A stretch of 64,000 nucleotides of DNA from Atrichornis clamosus. Its lineage: Eukaryota > Chordata > Aves > Passeriformes > Menuridae. Below the pieces are notes generated by a model that did no database searches, had not been told where the DNA came from, and saw only the letters and a program-made list of their open reading frames with translations. The DNA lies in NCBI GenBank assembly GCA_013400975.1, contig WBMZ01009005.1:1-64000 (forward strand), in the 5' to 3' direction. The translations under genes and the position numbers were made by a program. Below, piece by piece: positions 23,225 through 36,094 of this stretch. Each line of letters starts with the position of its first letter. Position 1 is the first letter of the stretch.

Positions 23225-25072
23225 TCTCATCTTTGAATGTTCGTGGTGATTGAAGAAGGTCCCTGATGACAGGAAAAAAGCAGATGTTACATGCTTTTCA
23301 AAAAGGGCAGGAAGAACGATACAGTGAACAACAGGTCACTCAGTCTCCCTTCAGTCTCTCAGAGGATTATGGAGAAAGTCCTCATGGAAACTGTTTTCAG
23401 GGATAAGAATATGTTTGAGAACAGATAGCATGGATTTACCAAGACCAGGAATGCTTGACTGATTGCCTTCTTTGATACTACTGACTCTTTGTATGGGCTG
23501 GAGGGAACGGTGTACATCATTTGCCTTGAAACAAGCAAGGCCTTTGACAACAGTCCCCACAACAAACATGTAGCCTAGAGGAGGAGATACAGACTGGATG
23601 GACTACAAACTGAAAGATAAACTGTCTGAAACTCCAGGCTTTGTGTTAGTGGTCAACAAGTTGGTCTAACTGGCACGGATATTCCTCAGTATTGTGATTT
23701 AACCCCAGCCAGCAACTCAGCCCCACACAGCCACCTGCTCACTCTGCCTGTGTTAGGATGCTGGAGAGAATTGGAAGGTTGAAAGTGAGAAAACTCGTGG
23801 TTTAAGATAAAGACAGTTAAAAAGGCAAAACAAAAAACTACACATGCAAGCAAAGTAAAACAGAGAATTCATTCACCACCTCCCAGGGCTGGCAGGTGCT
23901 CAGCCAACCCCAGGAAGCAGGGCCCCATCATGCATTACGGTGACTTGGGAAGACGAACACCATTACTCCAAACACTGCCTCTTTCCTTCTCCTTCCCCCA
24001 GCTTTATATGCTGAGCATGGCACCTTGTGGTGTCGGGTGTCCCTTTGGTCACTTGAGGTCAGCTGTCCCAGCTGTGGCCCCTCCCAACTTCTTGTGCATG
24101 CCCAGACTCCTGCTCGCGGTGTGGTATGAGGAGCAGAAAAAACCTTGATGCTGTGTAAGCACTGCACAGCCGTAACTGAGACATCCCTGTGTTAGCAACA
24201 CTGTTTCCTTCAGAAATCAAAAACGTAAGCCTGTACCAGCTACAGCCGAGAAAATTATCCCAGCCGAAACCAGCACAGTCAGGGGCCGGTATTGGGATTG
24301 ATTCTGTTTAAGAGTTTCGCAAGAGGAACCTCATGGAGTTTAGCAAAGGCAAATGTAAAGTCCTGCATCTGAGACAGAACAAATGCATGCAGCAGTACAG
24401 ACTGCTGAGATAGCAGCAGCGCAGAAAAGGACCTTGGGGCTTTGGGGGGCAACAAAATGAATGTGAATCACCAGATTAGAGTGTAGGTAGCAGTTCAAAA
24501 CTGCCAAAGGAAGTATTTATTCCCCTTTACCTGACATTGTGAAGGCCATATCTGGCATATTGTGTCCAGTTTTGCATGCCCCAGTGCTAAAGTTAGCCCA
24601 GCAAAGTGTCATTAAGAGGCTTTAGTGACTAGAGCATGTAATGTATGAGACTGAGTGAACTGGATTTGCTTGATCTGGAGAAGAGAAAGTTACAAGGGGA
24701 TTAAATTTCTGTCTTCAGTCACTCAAAATGGCCTTGTAAAGCCAGAGTCTTGTAGGAGGTAAGCAACAAAAGGCAAGAAGTGTTTATTTGCCACAGATTG
24801 CTATAAAGAAAATTGTAACTGAAGGAACAAAATTTCAGGGTGAAAATTATTAGGCACTTGAATAGATTGCCAAGACATGTAATGAAATTTCCATCCTTGG
24901 GAGTTTTCCTGAACAACCCTATATAACTTTGACATTCACTCTGCTGTTAGCACTTCTAGAAAGACAAATTGGTCAATATGTATTTGGTTAAAAAAATAAA
25001 ATCAGATCTTCCTGAGGAGCACAAGAGAGATCTTTGAGGTTCTTTCCAGAACTTCATTTCTATGAATCTATT
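23225..25072 (+). mobile_element. CR1 LINE, reverse transcriptase to 3' end, split by an LTR
   Basis: Plus-strand CR1 in two parts, 23225-23689 and about 24283-25072. The left part has the polymerase landmarks ATGGAGAAAGTCCTCATGGA, GCATGGATTTACCAAGACCAG and AAGGCCTTTGACAACAGTCCC. The right part resumes exactly at the following GGTATTGGGATTGATTCTGTT (normally 'cagtattgggtccagttctgtt') and runs through the C-terminal coding part to a CR1-like 3' end with TTTCTATGAATCTATT at about 25072. Stops and frameshifts interrupt it. Splitting by the LTR shows that this CR1 is older than the LTR. Confidence 0.88.
23690..24277 (-). mobile_element. Solo LTR (ERVL-like), inserted into a CR1
   Basis: In plus orientation it runs from TATTGTGATTTAACCCCAGC to GCCGAAACCAGCACA, so the LTR reads on the minus strand. 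The left end equals the usual TGTCGTGGTTTAACC with only G-to-A and C-to-T changes, the expected CpG decay. Five-base flanks CTCAG (23685-23689) and GTCAG (24278-24282) match at four of five positions and, when one is removed, the CR1 reading is restored. The 5-bp duplication fits class III (ERVL) elements. A TATA-like TTTATATG (reverse strand CATATAAA) is at about 24003-24010. No internal viral genes remain. Confidence 0.92.
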
Positions 25073-27990
25073 AAGGCTAGCCTTACAAAAATTAAATTGT
25101 GTTTTGCAGCAGCTAGATGTTGGGTTCCTTGATAAATGTTCCTGTGAATAAGGCATAGCGAATAAGGCTTTGTCTGGAGCTCTGAAGTATTCAAGCACCT
25201 AAGAACTGGAGTCACGAAAACCACTATGTGGGTGCATGCTGTGAAATGCAAACACAATGTAAATATATACATGACAGATATAACAGCTTTTAAGTTTAAG
25301 GAATTTATTCATCTTTGTCTTAACTTGTGATATAGTCAGTTTCTGCCAACAGTAGGGACCTATTTCAGAGTTGTGCGCCTATGTCAGTCTTACAGAGCAC
25401 AAGTAGAAACTAGACATTCAGGTGTTCTCTCTTGGTCCTTTTCTTTTTCTTTTTTTTTTATTTTTTTTATTCAGCTGCTCAATTGTTAGTATACTCAGCA
25501 AGGTTAGACAAGATGTTGTGAGAATTAATGCCAAGTCAGCATTTCTTAGATGCTTTGAAGATAAAAGGCAATATAAAGCACTAATTATCAGTACTAATTA
25601 GCATCACACTAAACATGACTCACGGACTGGTTTTTCAAGTCTTTATAGGGTTGTCAGCAATCTTCTGGAAAGCTTGAAAACCTTTTTCTCACAGACAGAA
25701 AGGGAGGGCTAGAAAGCATTGATGTAAAGCCAGTGAACAGCTCTGGCCTTATCTGACTTCAATCAGAGTAAATTCAGTGTCAGGGGAATCAGAGGCTGAC
25801 CTTTAATTCGGGACCATTCTCCGAGCCATGTAGGTAATCATTAAACAAATGTAATGGGGTCAGATTCATAACTCATACAATTCTATGAAATTAAATATTC
25901 TCTTTCCCAGGATCTATAACCAGCGAGTCTACTCAGTAGATACTATTGACTCCCGGGTTTCCACACTCCGCCTCTGTTACTATAGACATATACACATGCT
26001 GAGGATGTTTTTCACGTGGTAATGTTGAACCTATTCTCATGCAAGTTCCAGTTGCATGAGAGAGTTTTTTATGCAGCTAAGGTGGAATACAACCTATCTT
26101 AATTTCGGGGGAGTTGTATGTGTGTGAACTAGTTGTCTTAGATCTAATTATATTTTATCTAGAGCTAGATATGATTGATAGCTATCCAGAGCTGAAGATA
26201 TATTCAGATGGTGAAGTGTGGGTGTCCACCCCAGGATGAGATCATAGCTTTCTAGAGTCCAGTGACTGGACCAATTATCTCTCTGTTAGAGTAATAGAAG
26301 CCCTTAAACTTCTCTTAAACGTAAACCATCTGCGTTATAGAAACAGACTTGAGCAGGTTGTGTCTATCAGACAAGTTTTTGTTAAATGTCCCCCTTGGCC
26401 TAATCAATTACAATTGGACTGAGCAAGCCTAATATATGTGAGAAGAATTAACCCCTTCTCAAAATAAGATAGAAGGATCTTAATGAGGTGGAGAGTTGTT
26501 AGTGATGCCTCTCCTTACTGTTTTGTCAGAGTGTGCCATGTGATGTTACCCTTCCATGTACTAGAGTAGATGTTGGAGCATTTGGGAAGAAGCAGCTGGT
26601 TGGCTTGAATACCATCCTTTCTCTGAGAGATTCAAATCTATTTCTCTAGAGAGTCAGCCTAAACAGCGGATGGCCTGCTTGGAGAGCAGATGCTTTCCAT
26701 CTCATTTCCCAAAGAGGTGCCAGCTATTGCAGCAAGAACTTCAAAGTGTATTGCACAATAGAAAGGTAATTGACTTTCTTCCTGGGCAAATTGGCATTTA
26801 TTCTTACAGGAAATGTCATTCCATTTTGTGAGGAACCTGTTCCATCACACCTGTTTATCACTGGGCAGGTGTTTTTATCAATTAGCTGTTCCCCGATACA
26901 ACATTTGATAGCTTGACACTTCCGCTGACTTATTTCAAAAGACAGGAATTGCCACACCTGCATTTTGTGCTTGCATGTAGCTTTCACTGCTTTGGAGAGC
27001 CTGTCATGGACAAAGACAGAGGACAGCTTAGTTGCTGGTTGATGCCAAAATGAATTTAGCTTTTAAACATTCTTCATATATATTAGTAACTCTGTATATT
27101 GTTATTATATAGTTATATAGTTCCCTAATTTCAGTACTTCTGTACTTTTCCTATTAGATAAACAAATTCCTGAGGGCCAGTCCTAATCTCACTTCTTATG
27201 GGAATCAGAGACAAGACACCTTCCCAAGACACTTTCCCATAAACAACTGGCAAGGGAGGGAGGCTTCAGAAGGAGTCGAGCCAAGAGGGGAATGACTTCA
27301 CCACCTGTGTTTCTAATTGGGGATTCTTGTCCATGATGATAAGTTTGCTAAAACTTATAAAACTGTACTTGCCCTATGTCACGTGTGCATCTTCGGCACA
27401 TTTTTGGCGTGTATTTTGGTGTGTTGTGCACCTGGAGGGGCCTTTCATCAAATGGTAATTGTATTTCATCACCTAACCTTGTCCAGTTCTTAATTTTAGG
27501 GGCTGAAAAGGCAACAGGTCACAGTCAGGCTTGGGCCAAATCACTTGGCTTTTAAGACTGTTGCTCTTTTGGGCACGCATTTAAATTCCTAACATGTGGG
27601 GAACTTGCAGAGTTTAAGCAGTTATGCAGAAACTGGGGGAAGATTACGAGAATCTCAGATTTGGATTTATATGTACAAGTGCTTCTTAGGCCTCTGCCCA
27701 AGATGTTATTGTAACTACTAAAAATAATTCATGACATCTGTCTGCAGGCACAGTTTTAAATTACAGCTGCTTCTCATTCATAAACTTTCACGTGTGTATG
27801 TGTGTGTTAGGGGTAAATACGTTCTTCAAACCTTTAATGATTTCTGGGATGAACAGATCTGACAGTTAAGAGGAGACAGAGCTGCTAACTTCTGCAAGCT
27901 TCCAAGATTTAATGTACTTTCTATTTAATGTACTTTCCCTGATTGTGTGAAAAGATCAGCCTTATCCTATTAATTATCAGCATTAACACA
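25073..27990. other. Unique sequence, no gene seen
   Basis: No sustained coding frame. A T-rich run lies at 25439-25472. The segment from about 27130 to 27480 has a promoter-like look and is listed separately. Confidence 0.5.
27130..27480 (+). mobile_element. Possible old LTR fragment
   Basis: The segment is less AT-rich than its surroundings and has a TATA-like ACTTATAAAACTG at about 27352. It is followed by a CGTGTGCATCTTCGGCACAT and TTGGCGTGTATTTTGGTG series resembling the R/U5 end of some avian LTRs. I cannot fix its ends, find a target duplication, or name a family. It may equally be unrelated unique sequence. Confidence 0.25.
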
Positions 27991-28007
27991 TAAGATATAA
28001 ATTAAAA

Positions 28008-28111
28008 ATTACAGAATCACAGAATGAGTCAGGTTGAAAGTGACCAAGTGGGTCATCTGGTCCAACTTCCCTGCTCAAGCAGGGTCATTCTAGAGCACAA
28101 ACTATAAAACT
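28008..28111 (-). mobile_element. Short CR1 3' fragment flanked by a 17-bp direct repeat
   Basis: ACAGAATCACAGAATGAGTC, then GGTCATCTGGTCCAACTTCC and CTGCTCAAGCAGGGTCATTC, is a CR1 3' UTR read in antisense. On its left, 27991-28007 reads TAAGATATAAATTAAAA. On its right, 28112-28128 reads TAAGATATAAATCAAAA, one mismatch in 17. The match looks like a target-site duplication, which most CR1 insertions lack. Confidence 0.85.
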
Positions 28112-28639
28112 TAAGATATAAATCAAAACATGTATTTCTTTAGACAAGTGGTTTTCCAGAAAAGAAAAATTTTTGGCACTGTTCCCAAAGGACAAAATGG
28201 AAAAAACCAGAATTACTGCAATAGGAGTAGTTCACAAAACAGCTTAAAATGTTAGGACTCTACAGGCTTTGAAAGGAAGTGCTGTTACAGGCAAAGGCTG
28301 TAGGCAATAAACATCTTAGCTGTTTAGAGTTAGAGGTCTTAGATGCTTTTAGGCATCTGTGCCTATGAGCAGTGTACAAGAAAGTTGAGCTACTGACCTG
28401 GACATCATGTGCTTTGAAAGGAAGGAATTTGGAACTTCAGAATAGGAGCCAGTGTATCTGACTTCATGGAGCATGCTGCTACAGAGTAGAAGGCATTTAG
28501 AAATTACAGTTTGGAAATGTACCTGAATTCTGCCCTTCTCTGAAGCTCTGGTGCCCTGCACAGGCTGCATAGAAATGTCTCCTTATGCTACAAGTACACA
28601 GGCTTGAATTCCTGTAAAAGACAGTGTGTATGTCACAGT

Positions 28640-28712
28640 GTCCTGTGCAGGGCCAGGAGTTGGAATCAATAATCCGCGGGGGTCCCTTCCAATTCAGGGT
28701 ATTCTATGGCAC
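28640..28712 (+). mobile_element. CR1 3' terminal fragment
   Basis: CCTGTGCAGGGCCAGGAGTTGG, GGGGTCCCTTCCAATTCAGG and GTATTCTATGG are the conserved last 70 bases of many CR1 copies and of CR1-tailed SINEs. No tRNA-like head is visible upstream, so I call it CR1 rather than SINE. Confidence 0.8.
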
Positions 28713-31010
28713 CTATTTTCTTTCTAACAATCGAGTAAGTCCATGCTGTTTAAAAAGAGGTGTAGGCTGAATTATTTTACTCTGTCATTTTTTAACCGAT
28801 TCTTTGGGATTATAACCAAAGCCAGCTGAAACAGGAAAATTTAATTTGGATGATTTATCTTCATATCTTGATTAGTGTCTTTTTATATGTGGTAAAATAT
28901 ATGTATTAGTTTTGGAATAACCACCAAAATCAAATACCACAGTACCAGCTTTGTTGTCACATTTGCACAGTTTCTAGAAGCCATCCACAGCCATTTGTGT
29001 TCTTACTTACAAGATGCTGAGGGGATTTGGGGGGATTTTGTTGTTTATGCTTAGTTTGCTTGTATTTGTTGGGTTGGGTTTTTTGGTTTTGTTTGGTTGG
29101 TTTGTTTTGGTTTTATTGTTTGCTTTTTTGTTTGTTTTGTTGGGGTTTTTTGGAGAGGGTGGCATTTTAGGATCCTATTCTATCATAGTTTTGAGCATAT
29201 GTGTCATATGTAAGAGACTAATCAGAGACGGATGAGTGCAGAAGACATTTTATTTACACAATTTCTGATGGTCCAAGTGTTAATCCAGATTCCTGATGGG
29301 CTTTACTGGGAATTGTCTGGATCTGCAGTCATATTCAAGTTCAGGATGCTGTTGGAACTTGTACAAGGTTAAAGTACCTGTTGAGAAAACTGAAAGGTAA
29401 AGAAATTACTTGCAAATATAAAACATAAGGTGTTGCAAGAAAGAGATTGAATGATCCTCCCAGTGTCAGTGAGGCTGCAAAAGCTCATCGCCAGGTGTAA
29501 CATTTAGGGGCAAAAGTAATGCTGTCAAAGGGTTACTAATTAGTCACTTGTTTTGAAATAGAAGATGCTGTGTACTATGAATGGCTGCAGTCATCAGAAA
29601 TGACCTCTCAGTTTATCTGCAAGTGATAACAAGGACAGATCTTACACCAAAACAAAGCTTTTTTAGAGTCATATTGAAGTGAACTGTTAAAGAATCACTC
29701 CAAAAAACACCTATGTTATAAGCTAAAAACCAAGCTAGTTGAGATATGAAAACTAAAAAGAGCTTTCTATGGAGAATGAGGAACTCCTTTACCTTAATTA
29801 AAGAAAGATGAAATTTGAAATGGTGTTGAATCTTACTGCAAAGGCCTTATAGTACATATAATGTACTGTAATAAAGAGAAAAACATGATATTTCTACATG
29901 GTACGTTGCATTTTTATTTCTTCAGTTTTCAACTTATAGAATAAATCTCTTCACCAAGAAGTGCATAAAGATGTTATATTGCAAATACATGTTTATATGA
30001 TTATATATATGCACATAAATATCTACCATCAGAAAGGAAGGTGAGTCATTTAGATGCTAGTATTATCACTTCTGAGCAAAAGTTTTATGCATGTATGTCT
30101 TAAAGAATCATCATCAGATTTCACTATCTTAGCTGCTACTGCTGTCTCAAATTTCATGTTCACTGACTCAATGACTCAAACCAAGAGCTCCTATTTCTGA
30201 GGAGTGACCTCACTGTTGGGGTGTGAGGAGGAGGAGGAGGATAGGGGCAAAAAGTGTTTCTTTCAAAGCTGCACTATTTATGTGGCAGAAAATGATTCAA
30301 AATTTATTATGCTGCTGAGAAATACACAAAATAGTGATTCTGAACTTAGTAAACTGGTTAGGAACTTGGAAGACTGAGACTGGTCTTCCAGTTATTGAAT
30401 TGCTTATGGGTGCTAAATAGGTATGGGCTACTTCTTGGTGTTATGCACATCTAGTGGTGTTCTGAATTGGGAGATGGTGCTGCTTAAAGAGAAAACATTA
30501 TGTTATTCCATTTTTCAGACTGAAGATGGAGGTATGGAGAGATGACCTACTGTGAATTGAATTAGGGCACTTTGGAAAGCTAGTATTGAGCCCTAGTAGC
30601 AGCAGTCTATTCTCCCAAGATTTCTTAAAGTGAACTAAGGCAGGCTAGCTCAAGTAAACTATAATTCAAGTGTGTTTTCATATAGCCTTAAACTAACAGC
30701 TGAAGGTGATAACTTCTTAAACCACTGGATTTTTTTTTTCTGTAGGATTGCATATGACAGACAGCAAGCTTTTATTGCATTGTTATCCAGCAAGTATTCA
30801 TAGCAAATGAATACCAAGAACATTAATAAAGGCTTACTCAAACATCTCTCCTAAACCAGGTGTCGGAAAATGATCTTTTTCTTTGATTGTACAGCTCGTG
30901 TATTGGTCATATTAAGATTTTTCATTTGGAAAAATTGTCTCTAGTTTTCACTCAATGTGAGTGATGCATTCGTTACAGCTAGCTTGGCTGCCTTGGCAGC
31001 ACTAAGATCT
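28713..31010. other. Unique sequence with low-complexity patches
   Basis: No gene seen. It contains the T/G-rich patch at 29 kb and a short (GAG)n run at 30225-30241. Confidence 0.5.
29010..29160 (+). repeat. T/G-rich low-complexity patch
   Basis: About 150 bases almost without A or C, made of GGTTTT and GTTTT-like units. The 73-codon Leu/Val/Phe/Gly-rich ORF (29014-29235) through it is a composition artefact that can mimic a membrane protein. Confidence 0.8.
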
Positions 31011-31086
31011 TTCCTAAATAAAAGTATTAACAAGTTCTGTGTAAGTTTTTCCTAAATAAAAGTATTAACAAGTTCTGTGTAAGTTT
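31011..31086 (+). repeat. Perfect 38-bp tandem duplication
   Basis: The 38-base unit beginning TTCCTAAATAAAAGTATTAA occurs twice head to tail (31011-31048 and 31049-31086) without a single difference. The absence of mismatches in non-coding sequence points to a recent duplication or to an assembly artefact. Confidence 0.95.
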
Positions 31087-32105
31087 TTCATAGGTCACAG
31101 AGAGATATATACTATGCATTGCAAACCAAAATACAGGAAATTGTAGTCCCATACTTCATCTTTGTTATGAAATACATTTAAATGTCAGTAAAAAGTTCAG
31201 TGATACTAAATTTTGGGTTCTGAGCATGATCAATTCAGAACATTTTGTAAAAACAACATAGGTATTTCAGATTTTATAAAAACCAACAACAAGAAACAAA
31301 CCAATTCTTTCTCAAAATTCCTTCATCAGTCAGAACTAATTAAGGCTGTTGGCATAGGATTCCTACATTTTCATTAAAGCAAATGATATACAAATTAAAA
31401 ATGCATTGGTTATAAATAAAACAGCTTGCTAATTTTAGTGTCAACTCATTTAATAGAATGGCTTAAATCCCTTCTTCTCCTCCCTGCAGTTCTATTTACT
31501 TTCTATTTTTCCTTTCCTTCCTTGCTTTGTGATTTGTTTTTTCTCTTCATCACTGTTTTTGACATGTCTCATTTTCCCATTCAGGATCTATTTTTGATCA
31601 TATATGTCTTCTTGGCAACCCCTCAAGTCCAAATAAGTTTTTGAGAGTACATTTTAGTATTATTTATATTTTTAAATTCAAGACTGTTATCCATCTTTCC
31701 ATGTAATGTCCTGGCTTCATTGTTACTCAGTTCAGTTCCAAACTCCCAATGACCTTGATAGGAGCAAAATCAGTTTCAAAAATTAAAAATATAAACAATA
31801 CCATAGACAAGCTAAGACACTGTGAAAGTACAGAATAAAACTTTTCTCTGAGAACAGCAATGAATGAGTGTGGTCAGGTAGCACTGCTAGGGAAAGGTGG
31901 AAGAAAGAAAGCACAAGGTCAAAACAAAGCAGAAGGCGAAATACACATTTTTCATTCCTTACATCAGTAGAAGGATATGCTAAAAAAATATAGTACAACA
32001 AGGAAAGTTAGTGTAGCTGTTGAGAACTAGAGAACATCAATTTCAATAAAGAAATAAAATATTGTACATCACTCTTTAAATTATTTTGTTATATTTTTAT
32101 TATTC
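31087..32105. other. Unique AT-rich sequence
   Basis: No feature seen apart from chance ORFs at 31426-31644 and 31783-32001. Confidence 0.5.
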
Positions 32106-32700
32106 TGTTGTTGTTTAAGCGCAGCCACCAACTAAGCCCCATGTAGCCGCTCGCTCACAACCCCACCAGCAGGTCTGGGGAGAGAACCAGAAGGGAAAAA
32201 GTGAGAAAACTCGTGTGTTGAGATAAAGACAATTTATTAGGGAAAGGAAAAGCCTCGCACACAAGCAGAGCAAAACAAGGAATTAGTTCAATACTTCCTC
32301 TGGACAGGCAGGTGTTCAGCCATCCCAGGAGAGTAGGGCCCTATCACGTGTAACAGTGACTTAGGAAGACAAACACCACCACTCCAAATGTTCCCCCCTC
32401 CCTTCTTCTTCCCCCCACTTTATATAGTGAGCATGATGTCATGTGGTCTGGAATATCCCTTTGGTCAGTTTAGGTCACCTGTCCTGGCTGAGTCTCACCC
32501 TAATGTCCCAGGCACCCCCAGCCTCCCCTCCAGCGTGGCAGCACAAAAAGCAGAAAAGGCCTTGTCTCTGAGCAAGCCCTGCTCAGCAAAAACAGAAACA
32601 TCTCTATATTATCAACCCTGTGCTCAGCATAAATCCAAAACATAGCCCCATACCAGCGACTGTGAAGAAAATTAACTCTGCCCCAGCCAAAACCAGCACA
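32106..32700 (-). mobile_element. Solo LTR (ERVL-like)
   Basis: Runs on the plus strand from TGTTGTTGTTTAAGCGCAGC to AGCCAAAACCAGCACA, so it reads on the minus strand. It is of the same subfamily as the copies at 23.7, 36.4 and 51.1 kb, sharing the GACTTAGGAAGACAAACACC segment and the pyrimidine-rich stretch TTCTTCCCCCCACTTTATAT. Minus-strand landmarks are TATATAAAG from the segment ending at about 32428 and AATAAA at about 32231-32236. Flanks TATTC (32101-32105) and AATTC (32701-32705) match at four of five positions, as expected of a 5-bp duplication. No internal viral sequence adjoins it. Confidence 0.93.
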
Positions 32701-35700
32701 AATTCCTAAAGAGATTCTTAGAGATTTGAATATTTTATGTATTTCATACACAGCTATAAAATTAATTTGAAATTTTGTCAAGCTAGATGAAAGTTTGACC
32801 TGCTTGAGTTTGCATTTGTGAGAATGATGAGAAACCTTACGGAACTTTAATGTTATGTAAAAAACAAAAATTTCCCCTCTTCAGTACTTAGTTTTTAATT
32901 GCGCATTTCTGATAACAGGTGTTCTACAAGATCTTAGTTCTGATTGGAATACCACCTAAAATGAATGTTTTATTATTAGCATATCTTTTAAAACTTTAAT
33001 GTGGAAATTAGTTTTTCATTTCTATTGCCACTGTTTTCATTAGTCTCATCTTGTTCTTCATACTTTCTCACATTTCAAGTAAGCCTCAACAAATCTTGTG
33101 CATGTTGATAAATACAAGTTAAGAAATACTGGAATATTATAGATGTTCCTACTTATTTTCATTTATTTACCCATGTTCTGAGTGGAACAAATTCATAATG
33201 TTATAATAAATAAGACTCAGATATATGTGTTCTACAATTTCAAAGATTTTATTTATTTTAAAATTAATGTTTATGTTTCCTCACAATTTGTAAGAAGTTG
33301 ACATATTACTGTACTTCTGTTATTCTAATGGATAACAGGAGAATAAAGTTGTGCACAACATAAGCAGAACTCCAAAGAAACACCCACAAATTAGGTAAAT
33401 ATGGTAGACTAGATAAAATTATAAACAATTCAAGTGCCTGAAAAAAGTACAATCAATGTTTTCAAATTTTTACTTTTTTTTTTAAAGTTTCTGATTCTCA
33501 TTTACTGTACGTGCAGCAAAGAAGCCCATTCACAGGAATGGGACACATTGAACTATTGATAGTTAACGTAGTCTAGTCCTGATTTTTTTTTTTAGTAATG
33601 CACCAGAAGACATTTGATTTGTATTATCTAATTCTATGATAGAATAGCATCAGGTCTGTACTTTTGTACTAGATTAGGATGAGAACATAAATGAATAAAA
33701 GAGTATTAACTTTAAATTCTATTTTTATGTCTACAAACAAACATGAAAATTGATTGCAACATATTTTTACTTAGATGAAATTGTATGTAAACCAGTGGAG
33801 TTTTCTTTTGAAAGGTTATACGTCATTAGAATAAATAAATTTTAAGTACAGATAATTATCAAAACGCTACTGGTGTCTTTATTGGTCACTTTGTTTTTGC
33901 AGTGATAATAAAAATTACTGTTGAGGAAATGGGGGTGACAGCCCTTGCAAATTGATTTGGTTTATAGATTCTTGACTCATAGAAATCAGATATGGAAAAG
34001 GCCTTTTGTGGTGAATCATTTAGTACAGTTTGCTCTCCATTAGAACATTTTTTTATTATTTTATATTGCAGTATTTTACTGTGTTAAGTGAAGGAGCTTA
34101 TAGCTGGCTCCCTTGGGAGAATATCTGGTAGTCTAAGAGATTTCATTTGGCCTAATTGTGCTCATTTTATTAACACATATAAAAATAATGAAATGAATAG
34201 GACAAGATGTTTGCCACCAAGGAGTTTTTTGTGATATTGACTGTCATTGCTACTCTTCAGTTTCAACTATTTCTTCTCTTAATCATGCTTACAAGTGGAG
34301 ATATGCTCAATTAGTTACCACTTAGTGGGCTTTTTCCTTCACACAAAAAATTATTTAGGCAAGTTTTGAGTCTGCATGATCTTTGAAAGAGGGATGAGGC
34401 AGGGGGCAGTTTACTGTCATTTCCCAGGGAATTATATACAAGGAGAATATACAAAAGTTACTAGATTTGAAATTATTCATTTCCTTTATTTCTATCCCTT
34501 CCTATTTTTTTCCCTTACTTTTTATTTTCTCAACATTTCTTAAAAAGTTATCAAGAAGTACCTGACTGCTTTTTGGTGTCAATATTTTTCCTCTGTATAC
34601 AGTTTAGAAGCTGTGACTGTGTAGCTGTCTTATTGTGGATATAGTCAATATGAATGGAGGCATGTGAGAAAAGAAATATGTGCCTTTAATTTTATCTTTC
34701 ACACATTCATTCTTAATTTTCTGTCTAATTTTCTTTTTGTGCCTTCCTTGGAACCACTGCTGTTTTATCTCTTTGCTGTTTTCCCCAACAAAGTTTGCTG
34801 ATGACAGTATATTGCAGCAGCAGAGAGGCAAGGAAAATATTGTAATAACGCTACTGACCTGCTATTTAAGACTGATACCTATATTGGCTTCAACTTTGGG
34901 AGCATGTACCCAGATGACTTAGTAAGAGCTGTAAACCCAAGTAAAATGACTGTGAAATAGTGTAAAATAATTTCTGAGAGCAACTTGAGTTTTTGAGAAT
35001 ATCATGGATGATTGTGCCCATGAGAGAAGTGGTCTATTGTAAAACTACAGTAGCGGAGAAAAGCATACTTTGAGTTTGAATTGCTAACAGAGTAAGCTCT
35101 CATTAAAGGACTTGGACAAATAGACTCTATAAAAGCATGTTTCCAGTCTCATAATCGAGAAATGATAATCTGTTTAAATATGGGGGGTTTTTTCATTCAT
35201 TTCTATGAGTATTATATGAATGCATATAGTCTGTCAGAAAAGCATTTGGAAAGGAAAGTGCCATGGACATTTAATATGCAGAAGTCTAACCATTAAAGTC
35301 TTTGAACCAACAATTTGTGTGGCCATCCTGAGAGCTTTTTGGGGGTTCACTAATGCTAGTAACAAGATAGTGCTCTAAAAATGGAGAATTTAAAGCAGTC
35401 AGACTGATGAACATCAGCTAAAAATCTGAATGAGTACATGTTGCTCCAGTAATTCTAACATTAGAAGTTACAAAAAATCAAGGACTAACTTTGATCAGCT
35501 AGGAAAAATAGGTACAATTTTGAGGCAAAAATTCTTGAATAAATCATGTACTAAGAGTAGTTACAATAATAACAGAACAGGGAAATGAGATCCCACTTGA
35601 GATGTGGAGTACATTTATGTGCATCAGATAAAATTACGAGAATAAATGTGATTAAGAGTGGGATGGAGCTGTCAGGTGGGTAACATTTTTCAAATTAAGT

Positions 35701-36090
35701 AGGAAATAGTGCTTTTTCAAGGGAGAAGGGATAATATAACATGCAGGAACCACAGAATAATAGTGGTGGGAAGGCAGATTAATTCATTTACCCAAAGTCC
35801 TGGCCTTGATAGTCCTATAAGCCCAAGTCATAGACTGTAAGGATGCTGCCAGGAGTGATCTTAGGCAGGTATGTGGCTATATAGCTCTTAGAGCAAAAAG
35901 GCAAAGTCAGCTGGAGTTCCCTTCAATGCCCATAGCTTGATAAGAGTCCAGATAGGTACAGATAAATTAAATAAAACTTATAGCTGCAGACTTGTAGGCA
36001 GTGTGACTTTGTCTTCATTGCTCATGAGTGATGGTTTTAGGGGTACAACTGAACAGAGGTGAGGTTAATTTCTTCCACTGGAGTTTTCAC
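32701..36090. other. Unique sequence between two LTRs
   Basis: 3.4 kb of AT-rich DNA. I looked for retroviral gag, pol or env remains because the LTRs on both sides share orientation, and saw none. There is no primer-binding-site-like match next to the right-hand LTR. Confidence 0.5.
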
Positions 36091-36094
36091 TCAG

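Noticed and set aside
29014..29235. Hydrophobic ORF resembling a membrane protein
   Set aside because: It comes from T/G low-complexity sequence, which always yields Leu, Val, Phe, Gly and Trp codons.
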